Below are positions 33,586 through 43,713 of a stretch of DNA of 64,000 nt, one piece after another. Positions within the stretch are counted from its first letter, which is position 1. Each line of letters starts with the position of its first letter. The notes under the pieces are model-generated. The model searched no databases and was not told the origin of the DNA. It saw only the letters and a program-made list of their open reading frames with translations. A program made the translations under genes and the position numbers. Source of the stretch: Marasmius tenuissimus (taxonomy: Eukaryota; Basidiomycota; Agaricomycetes; Agaricales; Marasmiaceae); contig JAQOTA010000048.1 of the NCBI GenBank assembly GCA_029532415.1, positions 236,001-300,000 on the forward strand, read 5' to 3'.

Positions 33586-33899
33586 ATGGCCCGAGTCAAA
33601 GACGACGAAGACTCTTCCTCCAAGGGCTTCTTCACACATACAAGCGGATTGTATTCGATCTTCCCCAGTGGCAAAGTAGAAACGAAACTTGTTCGTCGCA
33701 TTGCCAGGGTGAGTACTTGAGTCTTGTAGCTGTGGTAACTTATAGTCATATTGACAAGTTGAGTACAACGTGGTGGTTTGAAGACAAAAGGGTCGACTCG
33801 CGGTGGGTAAAATGCGTACACGTGCCTGCCGCAACCTGGACCAAAACCACCAAGTGCCGAGCAGCCTATAGCAGGTCTGATACCGTTTCCAAGAGTTGA
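33586..33899 (+). CDS. Small hypothetical protein, two exons
   Basis: ATG at 33586 (MARVKDDEDSSSKGFFTHTS), exon 1 to 33708, a typical 50-nt intron with GTGAGT, a TTGAC branch-like motif and AAG, then exon 2 from 33759 to TGA at 33897-33899. The 87-residue product is basic and hydrophilic, with Trp pairs (STTWWFEDKRVDSRWVKCV) and no recognised domain or signal peptide. It sits about 100 bp before F-box copy C on the same strand, so it might also be a misread 5' exon of that gene. Splicing is inferred only. Confidence 0.35.
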
Positions 33900-34003
33900 A
33901 CGCTAAGGCCGAGGTCGAGCGAGAAGGACGGTGAGTCCTAGAATTGTCTATCGTGACACTGTAAGATATGCTTATGACTGTCAAAAATCTGCAGTAATCA
34001 ACA

Positions 34004-35704
34004 ATGGATTCGAACGCAGCGGACTGGCTTCAAGTTTCCATCGGCCATGCCCAAATCATCGAGGACTGCTTCAGCCAACGATTTTCTTCACTGTATAGCC
34101 CAGCGATAGTTTCTCAGCATATCTCAGCGGTGGAAGGCGACATTGTGCGCCTCGATGCTGAAATCGCGAAGCTCGACTCAACTTCCGACTCGTTGGAGAA
34201 CCATCGAGATCGACTAACCCAGTGCGTCAAAAAAGGAAGGATGTTGATCCCACCGCCGATTCACAGGCTGCCTTGCGAGCTCCTATCCCATATATTCACA
34301 ATGAGCTGCGCCGATGGTGACGGTATCAACCTTTGTCCCCCAACATCCCGTCCCTGGAACCGGTCACCTTCAGAGCCAGTCATGCTATCCATGGTATGCT
34401 CGTCTTGGAGGGAAACCGCGATCTCAACGCCACAGTTGTGGTCAGTGGTGAGACTCGAGAATTCCACCCAGTTAAATTCTGAGGTAGCTGCAGAGCGACT
34501 GGGCCAAATGACAGAGGTGTTCATGACCCGTGCCCGTACATCTCCCCTCACTATTCGCATCTCTGATTTCTGGGGTCCCGGGATTTCCAAAACGTACCCG
34601 ACGGGTGTCGATCGCGCCCTGGAGGCATTATGCCAGCGCTCTCTCCAGTGGGTCGACGTCGATTTCACTCAGTGCTCGCCCTCATTTTGCGGTGTTCCGG
34701 CATTTCGAAATATCAAAGGAAACTTCCCCAATCTCCGGAGGATTGCCATTGAGGCTGACGGTCTCCTAGAATTTAAGAAATTCGCGGTGATATTCGACGG
34801 CTCACAGTGCCCAGTTCTTAAGGAAGTTGAACTAGCAGGTGTTAGGGACCGACAAGATCAGCTGCTCCGTACGTTTTCGTGGAAAGGCATCGAGCACTTC
34901 AAGGTATGGCACTCTAGTGCCCTTGACGGGGGGCCTTCTCCCTTGGTCTTTGTATCCATGTGTCCAGAGCTAAAGTCCCTGGACTTCAGTTTCTATTTTG
35001 GTGGTGCAAGTTCCTCTGAGGTCCGTCCTTTGACCTCCAATATAGAGTCCCTGATCCTACAGATCATTCATACTCCATGGGCTGATACCACTTGGGTGCC
35101 CTTTCTCGACCGTATCACTCTCCCCCGCCTGTCCGAACTCATGATTATCAAATATCTGAGTGACAAGCGGATCGGAGATATTTCTCCACTCCTGCAGTGC
35201 ATTTCCCGGTCCGAGTGCATAATTACCTCCCTCTCCATCGGTAGCAGCAACCTCTCAAAGCAGCAGAACTACGATCTCCTGTCTCACATCCCGGGCTTAA
35301 CATTTCTCAGCATATACGACGACGATCCAGATTGATTATCTGACTATGTTCAGTCAGGGAACCCGATGAAAGATTTTCTCGATCTCTTGCTCGTCGATTG
35401 CACCTCCACCACCGGGACTCAGACTCGGGATCCAGCTCCCCGACTACTGCCCCGACTTCGAACGCTCTCGGTTGAACCGGTGGGCACCTCAGAGCAAGAC
35501 GTCGACACGTTACAGAGGGTGTTAGCCTCCAGATGGACTCCTGACACTGCGGAGGCTGCACGGATTGGAGTCGATTGCCTTCGTCGCGCCCGGATCACGT
35601 TTCGTCGAAAATCCCGTTTCGACGCAAGTTCGGCTCACCCTCTGCCGGAACTAAAGCTGCTGAATGCCCTCAAAGAAGAGGGGTTGAAGGTCTCCTTTCG
35701 GTGA
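34004..35704 (+). pseudogene. F-box/LRR protein, copy C, with one in-frame TGA
   Basis: Starts MDSNAADWLQVSIGHAQIIE. A coiled coil (VEGDIVRLDAEIAKLDST) precedes the F-box (IPPPIHRLPCELLSHIFTM ... MLSMVCSSWRETAISTPQLW), then leucine-rich segments (LKEVELAGVRDRQDQLL, CPELKSLDFSFYF, LSELMIIKYLSD, ITSLSIGSSNLSKQ). A TGA at 35333-35335 stops the frame after YDDDPD, but the same frame continues with MKDFLDLLLVDCTS, LLPRLRTLSV and LPELKLLNALKEEGLKVSF to the stop at 35702-35704. This tail aligns with the end of copy A, so the gene was about 566 aa. No GT-AG pair could remove the TGA neatly. CGA to TGA is a possible origin. The truncated 443-aa product keeps the F-box and most LRRs and may still function. 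Confidence 0.75.
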
Positions 35705-35928
35705 ATATCGGGGTTGCATCATCGTCATTGCTTGCAAGTTGAACGGGGAAAGGATAGAACTCGACTGCATACAGTTTGGCTACTACTGCTACGAACAGAG
35801 TTGGTCATATAAAAGTATATTTGGTATTTCATTTTGAACGCTACGGTAAGTACGCCGAGTACGTAGCCCAGAAGTAGGAATAAGCATGTATATTCGTTAC
35901 ATTGGTCCACAGTCGCTGAGCCTTTCCG

Positions 35929-38900
35929 TCAGAAGATATCGACCACACCCCTCTTGTTCGAGATCACTGCAGTAACCTTCCCCTCGAACTCCAACAGCTT
36001 ACCGCCCTTTGTGGCTACTAAATCCCGATCGTCGTCGTCGATCTTTAACCCAACGAGCTCTTCAACCCTTGTGGAAGCCAACTCGAGTGCATCCGAAGTG
36101 CTGATTCTGTCGTGAGAGTCAAGGGCGACCTTTATCGCACGGGGAGTTAGTAAACTAGATTGGACCTCAAAGAAGCCACGAGACAATGACTTACCCAACC
36201 AGCATCCCACCGAAGGTTCCTCGTGGCCCACGATTCATCCGCAGCATCAGACGAAATCGCTACGGTAACATTGTGTTGGATGAGCGTCTCCACCGCTGTC
36301 TTCTCAGAAAGGGGAGGTCCAGGGAGGCTGAAGTGGGCTCAGTCAGCGTGGAACGAAGAGTTCCGAGCGAGAGAACTTACATTCTGAGCTGTTGCCAACT
36401 CCCGGGGAAAGGTCTGACGGGAGCCACGATGACACCGATTCCTGCACCAGCGATCTCGGAAGCGAGGAGATGAGCTTCAGCCGCACCGACGAAGGTTATG
36501 CGGAGTTTCTCTGCCGTTTGCCTCTGGGCCTTGATAGTGCTCTCGACTTCTCCCTTGAGTTGAATCAATGTCGCCATGATATCTGCGTTTTCCACTTTGA
36601 TGACGAGCGGGATTTCTCCCTAGAAGGACAAATAGATGCGATGAGCATCTCGACCTTGGGTAACCAGTGTATGATATCAAGCATACCTCAACAACTCTCT
36701 TGAACGCGGCTCCCAGATCCCCTCCAGTTGTGCCGTTCACCGCACCAACTAAAGCCTTCCTCAAGTTTCTGATCTGGGTGCTGATGCTCTCGTCATCACC
36801 CATACTGATCGTCGTGAACAACGCCGTATCTTCCGAGAGCAGCGCACCCTTCTCAAGCTTATGGTGAGCCCCAGTTGAGAACGCGGTGGCGAGTCCGAGA
36901 GAAGGTGGGGTGATGGAGGTCGTTACGCCCGAGTGATATGCAATCCTGTGTGAGACATGTATCAACAAGATCGACGAATGCTCCTCAGAACGGGTGCAAC
37001 TTACAGTGCATCTCGAGTCTGGAAGAACAGGCCGTCTGCAGTGCGAACGAGATCTTGCCCAGAGACGCTCAAGTCGACGCTTCCATCGCCAGTTGACTTT
37101 TCAGCAGAGATGTGTCGAAGGCCGAGAGGTGTACCGAACGTCGAGAGGCCTGGGCTGCATCGGATAGGAAGGTCAGATGGAGACAATAAACAAAAGAACA
37201 GAACGGCGGAACGTACGCCATTGACCCTCCATCCAAATCAATTCTCGTCACATCCGGTCTAGTCCTCAAATCTTCCGAAGAGCACATCCCGAACTTCCTC
37301 AGGCTTTCCAAAGCGACCCCCGAAACACAATGAATCTTTCCGTCCTGAACGACCACACTCCTACGCCCTTCAGTCTCTGTACGGAAAGCTTCAACGACCT
37401 TCCCGCCAGTCCTCAAATACAGACTCTCCACGTTATCGAAGACAACCCGCCCCTTCGTCTTTTTCGGCTCGAGCGAGGGTAAGCCGTCAGCTTTGACAGC
37501 CGCCTTAGCTTCCTCGTCGAAGTTAGGGGTCTTCGGCGCCTTTTGTTCCTTGTGGGTGTCAGGCCGAACGGATGATTTGAACGCCAGCTGGGGGATGCCG
37601 TCGATGAAGACTTGAATGGGCGTAGCACCTAGGGCGAGAGGGTGTGCATCCCAGATGACTAGATCTATTCGAACACGAAACCCCGTCGGAATTTACTCAA
37701 GCGGATAATGTGATGAACGACGTACCAGCATCGTATCCTGTCTTGACTCTTCCGACTCGATGGTCCAGACCAGCTGCTTTCGCCGGTGTTGTTGTAATAC
37801 TCGCTAGGGCCACACTGGCGGGTAGGCCGAAGTAGTGTGCCTGCTGAGCTTCGTGGGGCAGATAGCGGGAGTTCAGGACAGGATGGTCGCTCTACGGCGT
37901 CTTTTAGTGATGCCAGATAGACGTAGAGAGGTTAAAAAATTACCTTCATCACGACGCCTATCCCGTTCTCGGCCAAAACTTTGGGGGCAAACTCGGAACC
38001 GCGGTACGCCTCTCGCTTGTATCGAGCATTAGTAGCAAACATGGCCACGATAGGTGGATGTCCTGCGGAAGTTTCAGTCAGATATCTGGAATATGTAAAA
38101 GGGACGGTGAACAGACCATATGTCTTCTTCAACAGGTCCGGAACGAGGAAAGCCTCGTGAGCGTGATGGAAACCAGCGATGGAGAAGTTGAATTCGTTGC
38201 TCAGCTGCACAGGGGTGAGGACGCCGAATTAGAAGACAGTAAAAACCATCTACTCACCCTGACGATCCCATCCAGATCAACAGCTTCGTAACAATGGTTT
38301 TGGATCTTGACCTTGCCTCGCAAAACGTCTACGAGAGCCTCCCATTGCAAGTCATCGGGGAACTCGTTTCTAAATTCAAAGTGTCAGCGTGATTGGTGAG
38401 GAGAATGGTCATGGTAAAACCTACTCGAGTGAATTCCATCGTCCGGCTTCGACCTTTGCACAGTAGGCATCCTGCTTCTCCTTCAGCTTGCGAGCTTCTT
38501 CGTATGCGGCACGGAAGGACCAAATAGTATCCATGCGTGTGCCAGAGTAGACTCGTGAGGGATTTTCGCCGCATGCCTGCCTTCGGGGAGGGTTAGTCAA
38601 TTTGGTGCCAATGATGATGGGCAAGGTTCGTACTTCAGATGCCTCCAGTGCAATGGTGATTCGAATGGCGATTCCAGAAGCATTGAAGAGGTCGACTTCT
38701 CGGATGTACGTCGGAGCTTGATGGGGAACGCTTGTCCACCTGAACATGTTCAGTGAGAAACTGAGCCAGCTATTTCGATATAAAGTAGAGCTTACCAATA
38801 GCATTGGCACTTCCTGGCAGGATTACTGCTGTAGTAATCCCTCCCGAAATAGACAGCCTGTATGATACATCGTGGGTGTTGATACCGTCAAGTGAGCGTA

Positions 38901-39519
38901 GCCACGGCTGGGTAATCCCTTTACGAGAGTTGGTATCGGATGACCCAGAGAGTTCAGGTGACGCATCATCTCCCATATGCGAGTGAAGATCGACGATTCC
39001 AGCTGTATTGTAAGTCAGCATCGGTATCATCGACCGAAAATACTTCTTGGATCACTGACCTGTTACCCAAGCACCATGCGCCTGAATTTCTTCAACTTCT
39101 CCGTCCAATTTGCCTATCTTTCCAACAGCTTTGATGATACCTTTGTCGAGAAGGACGTCCCCAAACACAATCTCGAGGCCTTCAGCTACCTCTCCCGTCA
39201 GAATCGTCGCATTTCGCACTACAACCGGGTGCTTGGGAGCAAGTGACGCGTCGAACCTGTCGGATTGAGTTCGGTTGTAGAAGTCCTTTGGAGGGGACGG
39301 AAGAGTGTTCAGATGGGCACATTTGTCGATAACTTGCTGTGCGTTGCGAGGCAGTCTCGTGAGGTGTTGCTCTGGTTCGTCATTCCATGAGAATGCTGAG
39401 AAGTAAGAGAGCGCAGCGAACACAAGCAGCGGCGAGAGAAGAGCTAGAGACCGTGGTCGCCGTCGCTGACGAGCCGCCGCATTGTGCGTTGGCAAGTGGG
39501 TTTTGTCATCGCCGTGCAT
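35929..39519 (-). CDS. Amidohydrolase-type enzyme annotated in fungi as carbohydrate esterase family 9, membrane-anchored
   Basis: Minus strand, ATG at 39519, TGA at 35929-35931, at least ten exons, about 950 aa. The N-terminus is basic, then has one hydrophobic segment (LALLSPLLVFAALSYFSAF, about residues 24-42) without a cleavage site, indicating a type II anchor. The metal-dependent hydrolase fold follows: a beta-strand composite domain (VVRNATILTGEVAEGLEIV), the HxH metal motif in GIVDLHSHMGDDA, SISGGITTAVILPGSANAIG, an HCYEAVDLDGI strand, FSIAGFHHAHEAFLVPDLL (further His ligands), SDHPVLNSRYLPHEAQ (Asp ligand) and GYDADLVIWDAHPL. A second half repeats composite-domain features (IAYHSGVTTSITPPS). 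The family resembles GlcNAc-6-phosphate deacetylases, but the substrate of this large fungal version is not established. No lesion noticed. It diverges from the Lys/Asp-rich secreted protein gene. Confidence 0.8.
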
Positions 39520-40379
39520 GGGAAACCTTGTGGAAGACGATAAACGACATCGCGTGCGAAGTTGGAAGGCATATCGCGCAATTCTGAAATGCCACAGGCA
39601 GGCATATCCCCGGCAAAGTAGTCACGTGTGGGCGACAGGCTCCAACTCTGGCTTGGACCCGTTCAAGTTCACCATTCCCACCATCTCGTTTGCGCGGCAT
39701 GCCCTCATACAAAGATGTTTGTTCGCAATCGCCGACTCGGACTTCAATGAGCTCAATAACTGGTAATCCAACAAGAGAAGCTCGAATAGCCCCTCCTCGA
39801 CTTTGCTGGGCGTAATCTCTATCCCGCGATGATGATGTATACGAGCTCCTTTTTCACCTTCGCTCGACGCTGGGCCTCCGTTTCGGCCTCCAAAATTTCA
39901 ACTAGAGCCAGATTTTTCTCGTCATGATCTCCGTTGATCCCGCGATGATGCGTACGATCTCCCTTTTCACCTTCGCGGACAGGCTTCTGTTCCAGTCTCT
40001 CCAACCTTCGACCATCTGGCCATCCTCTACACAACAGCCTCAGCTTACTTTGAAACCTGGCGTTTTTCGGCTCTAAACAGATCAAGCCGCTGGACTCAAA
40101 AACAGCTCATCAACGTGTAGAAGAAGTACGGTCAATAAAATCACCGGCGAACTGCCCTCGTACGCGACCAAATCTTCGATCTTGAGTTATTTGTGAGATC
40201 GAAAACCTCGGAAAGAAGCACACCTTGATTGTGAACTGGACTCCAATTGCCTCCTGCCAAGTTCCTACGCACTTTCCGATTCATGCCCCAAAAGAAGAAC
40301 TCGAATTCGTATATAAGCTCGACATACCCTCAGGTAAGTCCTCGTCAACCAGCTCTCGTTCTCAGTTTCCTTCCTCATC
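39520..40379. promoter_or_regulatory. Divergent promoter region
   Basis: Separates the CE9-type gene (-) from the secreted Lys/Asp-rich gene (+). TATATAAGC at about 40310-40318, roughly 65 bp before the second gene's ATG, is a plausible TATA box for it. An imperfect repeat, CCCGCGATGATG...CGA..CTC, appears near 39823 and 39937. Confidence 0.45.
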
Positions 40380-41443
40380 ATGCAATACAAATTCATCTCG
40401 CTCCTCGCCTTCGTACTCCCCGCCGTGTTGGCGTCCCCGGCGCCATACCATCCAGCCATTGGGATCCCCTCGGACCATTTCGGCCTCGGAAACACCGAGT
40501 CCAAGGATTTTGATCACTCTTGGTTAGTTTGGTTATCGTCAATATGTGTTCTCTCGCTGACCTTCGTTCGCTCAATCTCTATTCTACCTGGCTCGTCCCG
40601 TCCGACCTATAGCAACTCAGTCCAAGGTATGTGCTCCGCACAATCTCGTCTCTTTAAGGAAACTTGAACTGACTCTCTTCGAATTTCACAGTCGGAGCGC
40701 TCAACGACGCCGGCGTGGACTGCCACCAGACGGGCCGTGATGCCAAAGATAAGCACACGTTGACGCTGGGGGATTGGTACAAGGGCGGCCACAAAGACGA
40801 GGGCAACCACAAGGATGATGACCATAAACCTAAGGACCATGACGACCACAAAGATAAGGGACAGGACGACAAGGGGAAAGGGAATAACGATGAGGGGAAA
40901 GGGGAAGGGAAGGATGACAAGGAGAAAGAAAAGGACGAACACAAGGACCAGGGTGACGCAAAGGACGGGAAGAGTGACGGCAACAAGAAGGATGAGAAGG
41001 ATAAGGATGAAGGCGGCGAGAAAGACGACTACAAAAACGACGATAGTAAGAAGGACGACCATAAGAAGGATGAGGGTAAGGACAACAAGGAGGAGGGCGA
41101 CAAGAACGCTGGGAAGGATAAGGGTGAAGGCGGCAAGAAAGGCGACCACAACAACGACGATGGCAAGAAAGACGACCGTAAGAAGGACGAGGTTGAGGAC
41201 AACAAGGAGGATGGCGACAAGAAGGATGGGAAGGATAAGGGTGAAGGTGGCAAGAAAGGCGACTACAAGGACGACGATGGCAAGAAGGACGACCACAAGA
41301 AGGATGAGGGTAAGGATAACAAGGAGGACGATCATAAGAAGGACGAGGGCAAGGAGGATGGGAAGGGCAAGGGCGACTTATGGGACAAGAAGAAGGAGAT
41401 TATCAACAAGGTCAATGACAAGGCCGAGAAGATCTTTCATTAG
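40380..41443 (+). CDS. Secreted Lys/Asp/Gly-rich repeat protein
   Basis: Exons 40380-40522, 40613-40626 (14 nt) and 40692-41443 join in frame to 302 aa. MQYKFISLLAFVLPAVLASP is a textbook signal peptide. The short mature N-terminus has two Cys (DHSCNSVQ and GVDCHQTG), and the remaining about 230 residues are almost only K, D, G, E, N and H, with a 39-residue repeat (units at 41039-41155, 41156-41272, partial from 41273). The end, WDKKKEIINKVNDKAEKIFH, could form an amphipathic helix. Very charged, surely disordered, and outside the cell. Possible roles are cell-wall/matrix binding, metal or ice/water binding, or a plant-facing effector; none can be shown here. The 14-nt exon is needed to keep the frame and supplies part of the first Cys region. 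Confidence 0.8.
41039..41362 (+). repeat. 117-bp tandem repeats coding the 39-aa charged unit
   Basis: Units at 41039-41155 and 41156-41272 and a partial third to about 41362. Each begins DD(S/G)KKDD and runs through GKDKGEGGKKGD. Unit number may vary between strains. Confidence 0.8.
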
Positions 41444-41613
41444 GGAGTAGTACAAGACAAAAGCAGAAGTACATCATAACAAACGAGCCTGTATTTGTAT
41501 TTGCAAGTGTAACTTTCCAACTCTGATCACCTTCTTCTCTGTATTCGACTGTATCCGAGGTCGTGAGCCCACTTCATGAGACCAAATACAACGGGAATTC
41601 AGTCGCTCTGTCT

Positions 41614-42569
41614 TCAAAACCCCATAAATCCCGAAAGCGCCTTCCACGATGTTGAAATACTTGAATCCAAATACCCCACCTTCGGACTCAACTCCACCAA
41701 CATACAAGTTCCAGAAACAACCACCGGCATTCCTCTATTAGCCACCACGCTGCTATAAATCAATTCCGCGAGCCCAATGGCTGAAATCCCAGCGTTTATC
41801 GAGGCTTTCGAGCCAAAGACGCCGCAGAGTGAAGCATATACAGTTACCACACAGAAGGTGGCCGTCTGGATGGACTTGTATGGGTGAGCACGAACGCCAG
41901 CCTGTAGGAACTCGAGGCCATCGGAACTGCCGAGGGTGCAACCATGTAAATCGGTGATGAGGTACGCCACCGTTCCGATTTTCCCAGTCCAACGCTCTAT
42001 GATAACGGCGAGGAGGCGCACCATTGGAATGCTGCGAAAATCACCGAAGGGAGACCGACCACCCACACTCCCGGCGCCATCGGTAGGTCGGCGTACAGAC
42101 ATAACCATGACGCCCATCCGATGATTGAGATCCACCCCGCCGTCGCTTTCTCGCTGCTTTGGATTCGAGCGAACGAGATAATCCACGCAATGAAACATGG
42201 TGGCAAAGAGATGTACTGCGCGACATCCCAACAGCCTATGCCGTTGGAGGAAATGTTAATGATTGGGTTGATAAGGAGGTATTGAAGGAGAGCCTGAGGC
42301 CAGCTTGGTAGAAGGGCAGCGTCCTGTGGCTCGGCGGAGACCATAGTGAGGTTATAACGCGCTCGAAAGTCTTCAATCTCTTCCTGACTCTTTGCTAGCC
42401 TCCAATAACGAGTGGGGAGAACGTCGGGATCTCCTCGTCTAACAAAACGGCCGATCGTGGTATCTGAGTCGACTGTAGCATTCAGAGGCACTGACAGGCG
42501 GCTCTGAGCCAGGGAAGATAGAGTAATTACGACGAATAACACTGTGTGGGTGAATAAAGTCGGTTTCAT
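41614..42569 (-). CDS. Multi-pass membrane protein with signal peptide (unknown family)
   Basis: ATG at 42569 (MKPTLFTHTVLFVVITLSSL, signal peptide or first helix), stop at 41614. About 100 lumenal/extracellular residues (RYWRLAKSQEEIEDFRARYN) are followed by several hydrophobic stretches: YLLINPIINISSNG, SLPPCFIAWIISFARI, AGWISIIGWASWLCLY, then MVRLLAVIIERWTGKIGTVAYLI, TATFCVVTVYASLCGVFG, AGISAIGLAELIYSSVV. The two halves lie in different frames. The change occurs around 42020-42060, where a 35-nt intron (GTGGGT...CGCAG) would join them; that is shorter than usual, so a frameshift is possible. No family recognised. It lies tail-to-tail with the Lys/Asp-rich gene. Confidence 0.55.
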
Positions 42570-43713
42570 CGTAAAAGAGACGCGAGTCCTGCCCCGTGCG
42601 GTCGAGCCATCCTCGTGCTTTATATCCAGAACATACCCACAATCAACCTGTGCATACCCCGGATGTACTTTCTGTAAGTTTGACAGTTGACGTTGATGCG
42701 TACTACTGTAGTTAGGTTCCTGAAATCGCCCATGGCGTACCGTTCGGTCAAAAAGCTGTGGTTTATTGTGAAGCTGTTGAATTTAGCGAATTTACCACGC
42801 CTTCAGCATTCTAACCCTGATTGAGGCCTAGTGGGTTAGAGATGAATAGAGTTTGGGCGCCGCGTCCTCCCAACTTGAGAATACTTACAGCCTGGCATTG
42901 GTCACTTGTCGTACCAAGAATAAAGGATACCTTGGAGTCAAGTCCACGAATCATGGCACGTTGGAACGCGAGTGGACATTTTGAATTTGCGTCTGAGAAC
43001 GAGCTGGCAGGGTCGAGAACGGATAGGAAACAATGAAGAATTGATGTGAATCTGTACTGAGCACGATCATAGTCGTAGATTGATTCGAGAATGGTAGTGA
43101 GGGAGAATGAGGAATGGCTATGGATAACCTTGGTTTGAGGTTCGCAAGGTGAAGGCTTTCTTTCGGTGATGATGTTTCTATGCTAAGTCCCGACGCTCCT
43201 GACAGAGCTGCCTGTCCGCATGTCCGACTCTGATGTGAGAACTAGTGCCATGGTTACCCCACTGTGAAAGCACTGATACGTCTCTTTCAGCCGAGATTGC
43301 TGTAGGCGAGGCTAGTTTGCAGTAAAGTTGTCCATCCCTGATCCATGGACACGCGAACAATGTCTTTGAGAGGAGGGGCCCAAATTGCCCCACCCCGTCT
43401 CCTCGAGCTAGCTGAGGGTAGTGTCTTCACCAGCGTTTTGTGATACAGTTATGGTGGCTCGATGGTTTCAACAGCGAAAAGCAAGCATCTTCGAAAGGTA
43501 CTGGAAATGACAGGGGCGGACATATGTCGGGACATTGACTCGCAAGCGCTCGTTAGTCGTGCTCAACAGCTAGGTGGCGTTGGTGAATGACCCGTGCGCC
43601 CCGGGAGCGGTTACACCTTTGAACAGCCAACTGATCTACCGTGTCTTTCTGTACCCAACGGTCCTTTTGGAAACCATCTCGGAAAGAACAAACGTGATCT
43701 AATTGCAAGGAAG
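42570..43713. other. Intergenic region
   Basis: Presumed promoter of the membrane protein gene at its left end (TTTATATCC near 42618) and the 3' flank of the kinase-ankyrin gene at its right. No gene supported. Confidence 0.4.

Noticed and set aside
34261..34668. Minus-strand open frame inside F-box copy C
   Set aside because: Shadow of a well-supported coding region.
40607..41335. 242-codon, very hydrophobic open frame on the minus strand
   Set aside because: It is the antisense shadow of the Lys/Asp-rich repeat gene (AAG/GAC codons read backwards give Leu/Val). The plus-strand gene has a signal peptide and good splice sites.
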